Shown: piece after piece, positions 1-9,027 of the stretch
Position numbering within the stretch: position 1 is the first letter of the stretch
Layout of the letters: each line of letters begins with the position of its first letter
Notes under the pieces: model-generated
What the model was told of the DNA's origin: nothing
Seen by the model: the letters and a program-made list of their open reading frames with translations, nothing else
Database searches by the model: none
Translations under genes and position numbers: made by a program
NCBI GenBank assembly: GCA_964645765.1
Contig: CAZYBE010000005.1
Location: 1 to 64,000, forward strand
Direction of reading: 5' to 3'
From: CAZGMN01 sp964645765
GTDB lineage: Bacteria > Acidobacteriota > Aminicenantia > Aminicenantales > Aminicenantaceae
Length of the DNA stretch: 64,000 nucleotides

Positions 1-967
1 TGCTATCTCGGTCCAGAACATCATCGATGACAACGTAGACCTTGGAGCCATCCTTTTTGAGATAAATTCTGTCTTCCGCCCTTGGAACATGCTTTCCGGA
101 TATCTTTTGCTTAAACCTTGTCCGGGCCTCATCCCGCTGCTCCGGCAGGATAAATTCGAAGATGGATTCCCCAACCATTTCTTGGGGCGAATATCCAAGC
201 ATCTTTGCTTCTGTGTGGTTGACGCTGGTGATGATTCCTTCTGGATTTAAGGTATGATAGGCAACAGGCGCGTTATTCCACAACTCCTTGAACCGAGCCT
301 CGCTGGCGCGAAGCGCTTCCTCTGCTCGCTTGCGTTCGCCGATCTCTCTCTCGAGGTCGATATTGACCGCTTTCAGCTTGGCTGCGCGCTCCTCGACAAG
401 CTCCTCAAGATGGTCTTGATGCTTCTTCAGCTCTTCTTCCATTATTTTTCTTTCGGTAATGTCCCTGGCAATGACGAGCACGCCTTTGATTCTGTGGTCT
501 TTTCTCAGAATGGTGGATAGAGCTTCTAAATAGACCACTTTCCCTTTTTTATTCTTGATAGGTACGTTGTTAATAGTTAATTTGTTCTTTTGGAGAGCCT
601 GTTTGAAAGCTTTCCGTATCAGCAGTAATGTCTTGGGATGGAATACCCCGAGCTTGAAGAAATACTTTCCCAGGACTTCGTCTTTTGTCCCCCCATAGAC
701 CTGGGCAGTTTTCTCGTTGACCCTGCGGATTCTGCCATACCTGTCGAGAAATATCAGACAATCCTTGGCATTCTCAAAGATACTCCTGAGTTCTTCCTCT
801 GACTCCCTTAATTTCTTCTCAACTTGCTCTTGTCTAGCTTTCGATTTTTCCAAGTCAACAACTTTTTTTCGCAGTTGCTGAAGCTGCGTTATGAGCTGCT
901 CTTTTGTCTTGTCTTCTTCGCCCGTCTTTTCAACCGGGACCGTATGTTCTTGAAAGTTAGACCTCAA
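1..967 (-). CDS. PAS-domain sensor protein, N-terminal part (runs off the window)
   Basis: The minus-strand frame is open from about 967 to the window edge, so only the first ~320 residues are seen. After a short coiled-coil stretch come two PAS domains. The first begins near LRSIFENAKDCLIFLDRYGR and ends with the typical PAC sequence VIARDITERK. A helical linker (ELVEERAAKLKAVNIDLERE) follows, then a second PAS starting ARFKELWNNAPVAYHTLNPE with GYSPQEMVGESIFEFI. Such proteins are usually histidine kinases or diguanylate cyclases; the output domain lies outside, so the class is open. There is no ATG. TTG at 967 has AGGAG eight bases upstream, and GTG at 976 is the alternative. A TGA at 1018 closes the frame. 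Confidence 0.75.
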   Translation of the reverse strand, partial: MRSNFQEHTVPVEKTGEEDKTKEQLITQLQQLRKKVVDLEKSKARQEQVEKKLRESEEELRSIFENAKDCLIFLDRYGRIRRVNEKTAQVYGGTKDEVLGKYFFKLGVFHPKTLLLIRKAFKQALQKNKLTINNVPIKNKKGKVVYLEALSTILRKDHRIKGVLVIARDITERKIMEEELKKHQDHLEELVEERAAKLKAVNIDLEREIGERKRAEEALRASEARFKELWNNAPVAYHTLNPEGIITSVNHTEAKMLGYSPQEMVGESIFEFILPEQRDEARTRFKQKISGKHVPRAEDRIYLKKDGSKVYVVIDDVLDRDS

Positions 968-1213
968 ACGTCGCACTCCTAGAAAAAAATCGGTAATATA
1001 TTGAAATAACTTGTATCAAGAGTAAATCGCCTGCAAGAATGATTTAAGGGGTGAATTTTGTTTAGGTTTCATAACTCCCCAAGGGGAGAAAAATCCCATT
1101 AGGGGGGTAGAATGATAGCCTTTTAAGGCTTAGCTGTATCCATCTCGCTATTTCTTAAGCCTTTGCTAAATTTAGAAAGTTAACTTACGCAAAGAAAAGA
1201 ATAAAGCACTGGT

Positions 1214-2140
1214 TCAGGTTTGGGAGCGGAGGATGTTCACTGCTGAGCGGAGGATTGTGAAGCGTAGGTCCTGGCCAAGTCCTTGTTCGCCGTCAAGGTC
1301 AAGGCCCAAGGGTCCGTCCTCTGAGTGGACTTCGACAGAAGCGGCACGCGTGCAGTGGACATCATCTCGAATGATATGCTTTCCGCTGAAGACAGTCCCG
1401 AGCGCAAGGAGAATGCGCCGCCTCGGCATGCCTTCGACCAGCACCACATCAAACAATCCGTCGTCGATAACAGCATAAGGCGCAATCCACATCCCGCGTC
1501 CGAAATACTGGCCGTTGGCAACAGCGAGCAGATAGCTTTTTCCTGAATAGAACTCTTTCCCGTCGCAGCGGACAGAAATGCGCTGAGGCCTGTATTTAAG
1601 CAGGGTAGCGATGGTCGCCTTAAGGAAAGTCAGGGAAGTGCGGCGCCGCGCCCTGTTGACCCGGGAATCGACCTCGCCGCTGACTCCAGCGCTGGCTATA
1701 TTGTGAAAGATGCGCATCGAAGGTTTTCCGCCAGATTTCATGTCAAGGTATTCAATTTTCCCTAAGTCACAGGCTGAAGGCTTAGCATCGGCCAGCCAGT
1801 CAACTGCCAGCTCTGGTTCTGATGGAACGCCAAGCAGGCGGGAAAAATCATGTCCAGTGCCAGCAGGAACGCTGCCAAAGACAATCTTCAGCTCAGGGCG
1901 CTTAGCCAATGCATTGAGCACAACATGATTTGTGCCGTCACCTCCGATGGCGATAAGGCGTTTGATATCAGCCTTTGCTGCGGCGTCGAGGTGCTCAGCC
2001 ACCTCATCCGGCTTCTGGGTGACAGCAACCATGAGCTCGCCAAAAGCTTTTTGTAGCTTGCACTCAATCTTCTGGAATATTTCCTGGCCGCGGCCGCCTG
2101 CCGCATGGGGATTGACGATGATAAGAGTTTGCTTATTCAT
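1214..2140 (-). CDS. diacylglycerol kinase family lipid kinase (YegS/DgkB/LCB5 type)
   Basis: 308 residues, normal for the family, which phosphorylates diacylglycerol, sphingosine-like or other lipid alcohols with ATP. The N-terminal catalytic domain has the nucleotide-binding IAIGGDGTNHVV (about residues 63-74) and the PAGTGHDFSRLLG segment (about 92-104). The C-terminal beta-sandwich has DDGLFDVVLVEG and ends with the LDLDGE signature that helps bind the phosphate and metal. It lies about 140 bases after the GlpD-like gene on the same strand. With the AGPS-like enzyme this suggests work on ether-linked or other glycerolipids. The actual substrate cannot be read from sequence. Confidence 0.88.
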   Translation of the reverse strand: MNKQTLIIVNPHAAGGRGQEIFQKIECKLQKAFGELMVAVTQKPDEVAEHLDAAAKADIKRLIAIGGDGTNHVVLNALAKRPELKIVFGSVPAGTGHDFSRLLGVPSEPELAVDWLADAKPSACDLGKIEYLDMKSGGKPSMRIFHNIASAGVSGEVDSRVNRARRRTSLTFLKATIATLLKYRPQRISVRCDGKEFYSGKSYLLAVANGQYFGRGMWIAPYAVIDDGLFDVVLVEGMPRRRILLALGTVFSGKHIIRDDVHCTRAASVEVHSEDGPLGLDLDGEQGLGQDLRFTILRSAVNILRSQT

Positions 2141-2280
2141 GGATTATCTCTCTTTAAAAGCGGACAGTCCCCTTTTCTATGAAAAAAGAAGCTGTCTTTT
2201 TTCCACGCTCTTTTCTATGATACACAAAAATCAGGCTCCAACTGTTGCTTTAGTTTTGTTTTTATTATTATGTTTTTCTT

Positions 2281-3966
2281 TTATTTGCCTCGTTTCTTCG
2301 TCTTTGATTTTGAGCTTTCCTTCCAATCTTTCGGTATCCCGTGAGCGATTTCCCGGATGCGCAGGTAGCGTTCGACTTCTCGCCTCCAGCGGTTATTGTT
2401 CCAGGCCAGCTTATCCTGGACAATATTTTTTAGCCTTGGAAAAATGCTCTGCCCGCCATCAGGCAAGATGATTCCCAACCGAAAACGCCTTAAAAGCAGG
2501 TCGTCGAGATGGCAAACTGCCTCGTTTTCTGCGGACCAGGCTAATTCAGCCCAGAGGTAGGGAGTTCCTTCGATGTTTTTCAGAAGCTCAGGTTGTAAAG
2601 AAGCAATCCTGGCCGCAGCAGCGCCGTAGCGGCCGCTTATACGACGGGATAAAGAGGAATAAACCCCTGGAAGCGAAATGCCCGGGTTGATCGAATCAAA
2701 GACTCGAGCCTCGCTTGAAGCCTTGACAGCATCAAAGACCTGGACATCGCCTGCCGGCTCAGGAATCCGTCTGTCCAGCTTGTGAGCTTCCTTCAATGCG
2801 TCAATAGCGCTCACCCTGAAAGTCGTGAGCTTGCCTCCGGTTACAGTCAGCAATCCGTGCTCAATCCAGACAGCATAGTCTCTGCTTTCTGCAGAAGGGA
2901 CTTTTTTGCCTGTGGATATCACAGGCCGCACTCCGGCTTGAGTGCTGATGACATCTTGCTTTTTGAGCTCGAGATCAGGGAAAGCGGCCTGGACAGCCCG
3001 CAGCAGATACTCTGCCTCCTTGACAGAAATCCTCGGCTCATCGCTCAGCGGAAACCTGTGGTCCACGTCTGTTGTGCCTGCCAGAGTCACGCCTTCCCAG
3101 GGATAGACAAAGACAGGCCGGCCGTCGTCAGGATGGCTGAAGGCGACTGCCTGATAAACAGGAAATCTTTCAAGCTTGAAGAAAAGATGGCTGCCGCGAA
3201 GAGGACGCAGGCGCGATTTTCCACCGACTTTTTTTCGCAGCTCATCTGCCCAAGCGCCTGTGGAGTTGATGACAAGATTACCGAAGACATCGGCTGGTTC
3301 TTCTGCGACTTCATCTTTTATCCGAACTCCTGTCACTTTATCGCCTTCCTTGATCAGGGCGGTGGCAGAGCAGTAATTGAGGGCAACGGCCCGACCCTCA
3401 GAAGCGGCGAGCCCGTCATGAAGCAGGCGAAGGACGAGGCGTGCGTCATCTGTCTGGGCGTCCGTGTAATGGAAGCCCCGGCCTAAATCATGCACTCTCA
3501 ACCCTGGCGCCATCAAGCTGATATCGAGTTCATTGAGCCGCTGGTATCCTCCTGCATCAGGGGACAGACGCGTATAGACGCCCAGCCCTATGCGCACCAG
3601 CCACGGGCTAAGCTTGTCGCTCTTGTAAACAGGATAGATAAAGCCAAGAGGCTCGACCAGGCCAGGAGCTGCATGGAGCAGATATTGGCGCTCATGGACG
3701 CTCTCCCGTGTGAGCTTAATCTGCATCTGCTTCAGGTAGCGCAGCCCTCCATGAATCATCTTCGAAGAGCGGCTGGAAGTGCCAGAGCCGAAGTCTCCTT
3801 TTTCAAGCAGGAGCACGCGCAAGCCGCTTCGTGCTGCTGCTGCAAGAATGCCGGCGCCGGTTATTCCGCCGCCGATGACAATTAGGTCCCAGTGCTCATC
3901 AAGCCTCTTCCATGCTTCCTTTCGCCACCCAGGAGCCCAGGCCGAGCGATATTCCTTGGCCATCAC
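2281..3966 (-). CDS. glpD: FAD-dependent glycerol-3-phosphate dehydrogenase, GlpD/GlpA family
   Basis: 561 residues. The N-terminus holds the FAD-binding dinucleotide fold (LIVIGGGITGAGIL, about 28-41) and the family signature GTSSRSSKMIHGGLRYL (about 61-77). The middle has the DAO-type substrate domain (STGAWADELR, GTTDVDHRF, TQAGVRPVI) and the C-terminal helical cap domain follows. The family oxidises sn-glycerol 3-phosphate to DHAP and passes electrons to quinone. The start overlaps the end of the upstream AGPS-like gene by four bases (ATGA), so the two are translationally coupled. In this setting it may supply DHAP for, or act on, ether-lipid precursors rather than serve glycerol catabolism; no glpF or glpK is near. 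The enzyme family is well supported; the exact role is inferred. Confidence 0.92.
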   Translation of the reverse strand: MMAKEYRSAWAPGWRKEAWKRLDEHWDLIVIGGGITGAGILAAAARSGLRVLLLEKGDFGSGTSSRSSKMIHGGLRYLKQMQIKLTRESVHERQYLLHAAPGLVEPLGFIYPVYKSDKLSPWLVRIGLGVYTRLSPDAGGYQRLNELDISLMAPGLRVHDLGRGFHYTDAQTDDARLVLRLLHDGLAASEGRAVALNYCSATALIKEGDKVTGVRIKDEVAEEPADVFGNLVINSTGAWADELRKKVGGKSRLRPLRGSHLFFKLERFPVYQAVAFSHPDDGRPVFVYPWEGVTLAGTTDVDHRFPLSDEPRISVKEAEYLLRAVQAAFPDLELKKQDVISTQAGVRPVISTGKKVPSAESRDYAVWIEHGLLTVTGGKLTTFRVSAIDALKEAHKLDRRIPEPAGDVQVFDAVKASSEARVFDSINPGISLPGVYSSLSRRISGRYGAAAARIASLQPELLKNIEGTPYLWAELAWSAENEAVCHLDDLLLRRFRLGIILPDGGQSIFPRLKNIVQDKLAWNNNRWRREVERYLRIREIAHGIPKDWKESSKSKTKKRGK

Positions 3967-5570
3967 TTTATCTTCCTCTCGTCAATCAGTTTTCCGGGGT
4001 TCATAATACCATCCGGGTCGAATGTTTTGACAAGCTTTGACAGAGCATGCATTCCAAGCTTCCCCTTTTCAGCCTCAAGATAGGGGAGATGGTCGACACC
4101 GACCCCATGCTGATGGCTGATCGTTCCCCCGTGGGATATAATCGCCCTGCTTGCGCCGTCCTTGAGTTTTTTCCAGCGCCCAAATGTCTCATCCGCATCT
4201 TTAGCTATGCGGAAAAGATAAGTAAAGTACAGACTTGCGCCTGTTTTATAGACGTGAGAAACATGAGCGAAAGCTAAAACTCTCTCGCCCGCATCTTCAA
4301 GCCCGCTGCGCAAAGCTTTCAGGATAGAACGAGCGGCTGAAGGCACATTCTTCCAGACAAAGGCTGATTCCAGAGTGTCGACCGCATAGCCAAGGTCCCA
4401 GAGCGAGTTGCGTAGGTAAGGGGTCCGAAACCGGTTCTTCGTCCATTCGCTTCCCATCCTGCGGCCGACATGGACAGCTCCATGTGAGCGGGCAATCTCC
4501 AGGGCCAGACGCCCGGTCCTCCAGAAAATTTCATGCTTTCCTGTGATGGCAAAAAACAGAAGGCATTTCTCATCTCCCAGGCCCCGCGCCTGGAGAAGCC
4601 GCTCGAGGAGGCGAACAATCCTTGGGCGGCCAGCAAGGACTAAAGTTGTCTTGGTTTCCGTAGCGTCGTGAAGGCGAAGCATGGAAAGGGGCAGGGAAGT
4701 GCGCACAATTTCCTGCACAGCAGCCATCCCGCTCTTCCAGTCAGGAAAGAAGACAGCGTGAAACCTCTCCCGCTCAGCCAGACGGGCCACGCGCATGGTC
4801 GCCTGGGTGACGATTCCTATGCGTCCCTCAGAGCCGAGCACAACCTGCCGCAAATCAGGACCGGCAGCGCTGGCAGGGAAAGGAGGAAGGTCGAGTGTCC
4901 CTTGGGGAGTGACAACTCTTCCTCCAGCAAACATATCCTCGATTCGGCCATAATAAAGAGACTGTTGTCCGCTGGAGCGAGTCGCAATCCAACCACCCAG
5001 GGTTGAGTATTCGAACGACTGCGGGAAATGCCCCATGGTAAAGCCTCTGGCCCGCAACTGTGCTTCAAGATGCGGGCCTGTGACTCCAGCATCGAAAGTG
5101 GCCAGATGGCTTTCTTCATCCAGTTGAGTCATCCTGAACATCTTGCTCATGTCAACGGTCAGAATAGGGCAGCTGTCAGGCAGCGGGTTGATGTGCCCGA
5201 CAACGCTTGTTCCCCCGCCGTAAGGAATGAGCTTGGTGCCTGTTTTCCGGGCAAAAGCAATGAGTTCTTTGACTTCCTGTTCAGAAGCCGGCTGAGTGAC
5301 TCCATCAGGAAATCGCTCGACTGTGCCGAAGCGAAGGGCAATCCAGTCAGGAAGAGATTGTCCGCAGGAATGGCGAAGCCTCAGAGCAAAGTCATCGCTT
5401 ATAAGTGGATGCGCCTCCAGGTGCGAACGCTTTACTCGCCTCAAAACATTTTCGAACCTGGCAGAAGGCCCAGGCTTAGCCGATCCCATGACATCGGCAA
5501 GATAAGCTTTTGCCCCACCAGTCACCGGAAAATCAATTTTCTCACTTCCCCATCCATTCCACCTTCTCAT
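3963..5570 (-). CDS. FAD-binding oxidase, alkyldihydroxyacetonephosphate synthase-like
   Basis: 535 residues of the FAD_binding_4/VAO family. The FAD pyrophosphate loop is visible as LIPYGGGTSVVGHINPL (about 114-130), followed by the FAD-contacting STLGGWIATRSSGQQS and the VVLGSEGRIGIVTQ segment. The C-terminal half has the AGPS-type substrate cap, GGTISHQHGVGVDHLPYL with histidines matching the AGPS active-site HHG region, and the closing DPDGIMNPGKL. AGPS swaps the acyl chain of acyl-DHAP for a fatty alcohol, making the ether bond. First gene of a minus-strand operon; AAGGAG lies seven bases before the ATG. No acyl-DHAP-forming acyltransferase is in the window, so a lactate/glycolate-oxidase-like role remains possible. 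Confidence 0.82.
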   Translation of the reverse strand: MRRWNGWGSEKIDFPVTGGAKAYLADVMGSAKPGPSARFENVLRRVKRSHLEAHPLISDDFALRLRHSCGQSLPDWIALRFGTVERFPDGVTQPASEQEVKELIAFARKTGTKLIPYGGGTSVVGHINPLPDSCPILTVDMSKMFRMTQLDEESHLATFDAGVTGPHLEAQLRARGFTMGHFPQSFEYSTLGGWIATRSSGQQSLYYGRIEDMFAGGRVVTPQGTLDLPPFPASAAGPDLRQVVLGSEGRIGIVTQATMRVARLAERERFHAVFFPDWKSGMAAVQEIVRTSLPLSMLRLHDATETKTTLVLAGRPRIVRLLERLLQARGLGDEKCLLFFAITGKHEIFWRTGRLALEIARSHGAVHVGRRMGSEWTKNRFRTPYLRNSLWDLGYAVDTLESAFVWKNVPSAARSILKALRSGLEDAGERVLAFAHVSHVYKTGASLYFTYLFRIAKDADETFGRWKKLKDGASRAIISHGGTISHQHGVGVDHLPYLEAEKGKLGMHALSKLVKTFDPDGIMNPGKLIDERKIK

Positions 5571-5687
5571 TGACGGTCTCCTTCAGCATAGCTTATATAA
5601 CTAAGGACGATTTTTTAATTCTTCCTTCATAAATCCGATTTTAATATATCAGAATAATCACAGAATAAACCTACGTCAAGATTAAAA

Positions 5688-5801
5688 GGGGACGATTCAC
5701 AGTTAGTATTACAATGATATCTAGCGAAAAAGGGGCCAATGAACGGTGAATACGGCAAAAAATAATCTATTTGTCCAATACTAATTGACACGAATCACCG
5801 C
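5688..5801. repeat. imperfect inverted repeat in the intergenic region
   Basis: The left end (5688-5711) and the reverse complement of the right end (5773-5801) share GATTC and TTAGTATT in the same order, with a few bases of offset. They enclose about 60 bases without coding potential. It could be a decayed miniature element at the left edge of the accessory island. The match is imperfect, so confidence is low. Confidence 0.3.
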
Positions 5802-5861
5802 TTAACTATATATTTTTAGGGAAGTTAGCGACATAGATTCCGAGCTCGAGGCTACTTTCTT

Positions 5862-6368
5862 ATGGAAAGCGCAATAAAAATAATCAATGAGATTCAAAAA
5901 GCCGGATTAATCAAAGCCTATGCTATCGGAGGCGGAATCGCCCTCACCTACTATGTTGAACCTATTCTTACCTTTGACCTTGATATTTTTTTTATCCCGG
6001 CGAAAGAAAGATTGGACATGCTGTCTCCGATTTATGAATATTTAAAAAATAAAGGCTATAAACCCCAAAAGGAAATGATAATAATTGAAGGAATACCTGT
6101 TCAGTTTATTCCCGTCTATAATGAACTTGTTAAAGAAGCCGTTGAAAAGGCAAGCCAGTCAAAATATAGAAGAGTAAAAACAAGAATTTTAAAAGTGGAG
6201 CATTTGCTAGCTATAGCCCTTCAGGCCGACCGACCAAAAGACAGAGAAAGAGTGATAAAAATATTGGATGAGGCAAGAATTGATAAGAATTATTTAGAAA
6301 GAATTTTGAAAAAATTCGATTTGTATGATAAATTTTTGAATTTCAAAAGCCGATACTATGAAAGATAA
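5862..6368 (+). CDS. AbiEii-like nucleotidyltransferase
   Basis: 168 residues. The N-terminal half has the core of a DNA polymerase-beta-type nucleotidyltransferase: AYAIGGGIALTYYVEP (GG motif, about 19-34), then FDLDIF about five residues later, giving the two metal-binding aspartates. The later VEHLLAIALQADRPKDRERV matches the region where AbiEii-like proteins carry the lysine/aspartate of the C-terminal subdomain. It resembles the protein at 51231-51758 (VEP then LDLDVVV). A 54-residue gene overlaps its end by eleven bases, so the two form a two-gene module like a toxin-antitoxin pair. Whether it is a toxin, or which partner is the antitoxin, is not shown. Confidence 0.7.
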   Translation: MESAIKIINEIQKAGLIKAYAIGGGIALTYYVEPILTFDLDIFFIPAKERLDMLSPIYEYLKNKGYKPQKEMIIIEGIPVQFIPVYNELVKEAVEKASQSKYRRVKTRILKVEHLLAIALQADRPKDRERVIKILDEARIDKNYLERILKKFDLYDKFLNFKSRYYER

Positions 6369-6522
6369 AGATATTCAGAGAATTTCAAGAGCGAAGCTGG
6401 CCCGGCGTCGAGAGCTGGCAAAACTTCCTTTTGATAAAAAGATCGAGATTATTGTCAAGATGCAAAAAATTGCTCGAGATATCTGCAAAGACCGCAAATA
6501 TAAAGTTTGGCAAATAACCTGA
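6358..6522 (+). CDS. small basic protein, partner of the upstream nucleotidyltransferase
   Basis: 54 residues, starting with an ATG that lies inside the last codons of the nucleotidyltransferase gene (11-base overlap). The protein is rich in Lys and Arg (ISRAKLARRRELAKLPFDKK, then KMQKIARDICKD) and is probably mostly helical. Tight overlap and length are typical of the small partner of a toxin-antitoxin pair. Proteins with the phrase LPFDKKIEI are often encoded next to such nucleotidyltransferases; this is from general knowledge. Function unknown. Confidence 0.6.
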   Translation: MKDKDIQRISRAKLARRRELAKLPFDKKIEIIVKMQKIARDICKDRKYKVWQIT

Positions 6523-6613
6523 ATTATTTCTAGTCTGATTGAGAAAAATAACAGCCGCGTTTTCTGGTATAATTTTATAATCTGAAAGTTCAGGTAGAAA
6601 CCCGGAGGAAGCA

Positions 6614-8281
6614 TTGAGCAACAAGAAGAAGCTCCGCTGCCGAAAAAAGACAGGAAAGAAACCGCATTGGGCAGCATCCTCCAGCAAAACACCCGCCGCA
6701 AGGATTAAAGAAAGAGCCACTCCTTACTTAAAGATTGAAATCAACAAGGAATTCCGGAAGGCCCTTGACCTCCTCCAGGACACTTCGAAAAACGTCTTCA
6801 TCACCGGAAAGGCCGGCACCGGAAAATCCACCTTTCTTGAATACTTTCGCAAGAACACCAATAAGAAGGTGGTCGTGCTGGCTCCTACCGGGGTGGCGGC
6901 CCTGAATGTCAGGGGGCAGACCATCCATTCCTTCTTCAAATTCAAGCCCGATGTGACCTTGGACAAGGTGAAAAAAATCGTAAAGAAACGGAAAAAAAAT
7001 ATCTACCAGGCGGCCGATTCCATAGTCATAGACGAAATCTCCATGGTCAGGGCAGACCTCCTGGACTGCGTGGACCGGTTTCTCCGGCTCAACTGCGTCC
7101 AGGAAGGGCTTCCCTTTGGAGGCAAGCAGATGGTCTTTATTGGGGACCTCTACCAGCTCCCGCCCGTCATCAAGGGAAAGGAAAGAGAGATTTTTAAAAC
7201 CAGCTACAAAACAGGCTATTTCTTCTCGGCCCATTCCTTTGAAGATCTTCCCATGGAGTTCATCGAGCTGGTGAAGATCTACAGGCAAAAAGACGAGCGG
7301 TTCATAAAGATTCTAAACGCCATCCGCAACAGCGCCATCAGCGAAGAGATGCTCGAAGTCCTGAACACCCGGCATGACCCCGATTTCGAGCCGGCAGGGG
7401 ATGAATTCCACATTTCCCTCACCACCCTCAACCAACTGGCCGACAGGATCAACAGCGAAAAGCTTCAAAAGATCGAAGGTCCGGCCTGGCACATCGAAGG
7501 GATAATCAGGGGAAATTTCGAGCAGAAGAACCTGCCCGCCCAGTTGGTGATCTCCCTGAAGGTTGGCGCCCAGGTCATGCTGCTGAACAACGACCCCTAC
7601 GGAAGATGGGTCAACGGCAGCGTAGGAAGGGTGGAAGAAATCCTGGGGGCAAAAGGCAGCTCTCCCGAAATCATCATCATGGAGCTTGCGGACGGAAGCC
7701 TGGTTGAGGTGGAACCTTTCACCTGGGAGATCTTCGAGTATCGCTACGACGAGGGATCAAACAGTATCGAAACCCAAACAATAGGCTCTTTCACCCAGTT
7801 TCCGCTACGGCTGGCCTGGGCCGTTACCATCCACAAGAGCCAGGGCAAAACGTTCCAGAGGATAATCCTGGATATCCAGAGAGGGACCTTCTCCCCGGGA
7901 CAGGTCTATGTGGCACTGAGCCGATGCACAACACTGGAAGGGATCGTCCTGCGGCAGCCCATCCAGAAGAAGCATATTTTCATGGACTGGAGAGTGGTGG
8001 ACTTTCTCACCAAATACCAGTACAAAATCTCGGAGGAAAAGATGCCACTGCAGGAAAAAATGGATTTCCTGCGGAGGGCCATAGACCAAAAACAGCGGCT
8101 GGAGATTGTCTACCTGAAAAGAAATGATGAAAAGTCGAGGCGGGTCATCGAGCCTTTATATGTGGGAGAGCTTTCCTATGAGGGAAGGCCGTTCCTAGGT
8201 CTTGAGGCCTACTGCCACTCAAGGAAGGAGCGGAGAAATTTCCGGGTGGACAGAATCCTGGAGATGAAAATCGTGGGCTGA
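6614..8281 (+). CDS. PIF1/RecD-type superfamily 1B helicase with C-terminal WYL-like domain
   Basis: 555 residues. The helicase motifs are in order: Walker A GKAGTGKSTFLEYF (about 65-78), motif Ia VVLAPTGVAALNVRGQTIHSFF, Walker B SIVIDEISMVRADLLD, motif III KQMVFIGDLYQLPPV, motif V WAVTIHKSQGKTF and motif VI VYVALSRCTTLEGI. The last ~75 residues (IDQKQRLEIVYLKRNDEKSR, then IEPLYVG and LGLEAYCHSRKERRNFRVDRI) match a WYL ligand-sensing domain. The start is TTG at 6614 with GGAGG five bases upstream; the first ~35 residues are basic and low-complexity. Likely roles are DNA repair, replication restart or element defence. The WYL tail suggests control by a nucleic acid or nucleotide ligand (inferred). 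No obvious operon partner. Confidence 0.85.
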   Translation: MSNKKKLRCRKKTGKKPHWAASSSKTPAARIKERATPYLKIEINKEFRKALDLLQDTSKNVFITGKAGTGKSTFLEYFRKNTNKKVVVLAPTGVAALNVRGQTIHSFFKFKPDVTLDKVKKIVKKRKKNIYQAADSIVIDEISMVRADLLDCVDRFLRLNCVQEGLPFGGKQMVFIGDLYQLPPVIKGKEREIFKTSYKTGYFFSAHSFEDLPMEFIELVKIYRQKDERFIKILNAIRNSAISEEMLEVLNTRHDPDFEPAGDEFHISLTTLNQLADRINSEKLQKIEGPAWHIEGIIRGNFEQKNLPAQLVISLKVGAQVMLLNNDPYGRWVNGSVGRVEEILGAKGSSPEIIIMELADGSLVEVEPFTWEIFEYRYDEGSNSIETQTIGSFTQFPLRLAWAVTIHKSQGKTFQRIILDIQRGTFSPGQVYVALSRCTTLEGIVLRQPIQKKHIFMDWRVVDFLTKYQYKISEEKMPLQEKMDFLRRAIDQKQRLEIVYLKRNDEKSRRVIEPLYVGELSYEGRPFLGLEAYCHSRKERRNFRVDRILEMKIVG

Positions 8282-8478
8282 GTGTTGATATGATTCGCAA
8301 GGTTCTCAAGAAAGAGCGTAACATATGAGCCTCTTCATTTGCGTGGATTTTATTTCTTGGATGAGAGGCATGACTTTCCTCTATCTTTTGTCTATAAACT
8401 TACATTCTCTTTTCGAATTCTTTTTTGAATGACTACCCAAGAAACCTTGAATCTATCACATACTAATCTTGATATTGC

Positions 8479-9027
8479 CTAAATAAGTTCTTCTTCCCCT
8501 TCTGCCATTATGGACCTATATTCATCTATTTTCTTCTGATGCTTTTTAATCTCTCTAATGAGCTCTTCTTTAGGAACTAATAAACGACCTGCAAACTCAT
8601 AAGCTTGTTGTTCAAACCAATTTAGATCATCCTCAAGGAAATCTTCATGAAAATGAATCCAATCTTCTGGTGTCCGGAAGTCACATTGTCTAATTTCATT
8701 CTCATGGAGGATTAGGTGGCCAATTTCATGGGCATAGGTAAAACGCAATCGACTGATTTGTCTTTCGTCCTCATAAACATCCAGATCTATACAAATATTC
8801 TTTAAATCATTCGTTAAAAAACCGTCGATATCGATACTTCTTTTGAGTCCGGCTTTAGGAATTGGGTGAATCCTGAGCTTCAATTCAACAATTTCAATAA
8901 TTGGGATAGGAACCAAATCAATGGGATTGACATAGCTTCTCCTGAACTCCTCAGCTTTTTGACGAATAAATTCCCATTTTAATCTCGGTGGCTCAAGAAA
9001 AATTCGCCGTTCTCTTGACCTTGACAT
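8479..9027 (-). CDS. ImmA/IrrE family metallo-endopeptidase
   Basis: 182 residues with the zinc motif HEIGHLILH (about 97-105) and the downstream acidic ELI-type helix EQQAYEFAGRLLVP typical of ImmA/IrrE proteins. Members cleave a partner repressor or regulator, often after DNA damage or element induction. It begins at the base right after the stop codon of the Xre gene, so the two form a bicistronic Xre-ImmA (HigA/COG2856-like) module. Target is probably the adjacent Xre protein, by analogy with ImmA-ImmR. Confidence 0.9.
   Translation of the reverse strand: MSRSRERRIFLEPPRLKWEFIRQKAEEFRRSYVNPIDLVPIPIIEIVELKLRIHPIPKAGLKRSIDIDGFLTNDLKNICIDLDVYEDERQISRLRFTYAHEIGHLILHENEIRQCDFRTPEDWIHFHEDFLEDDLNWFEQQAYEFAGRLLVPKEELIREIKKHQKKIDEYRSIMAEGEEELI

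Noticed and set aside
570..761. 63-codon frame and a plus-strand frame at 254-520
   Set aside because: Both overlap the PAS-domain frame, whose protein sequence is clearly conserved in motif. They are shadows.
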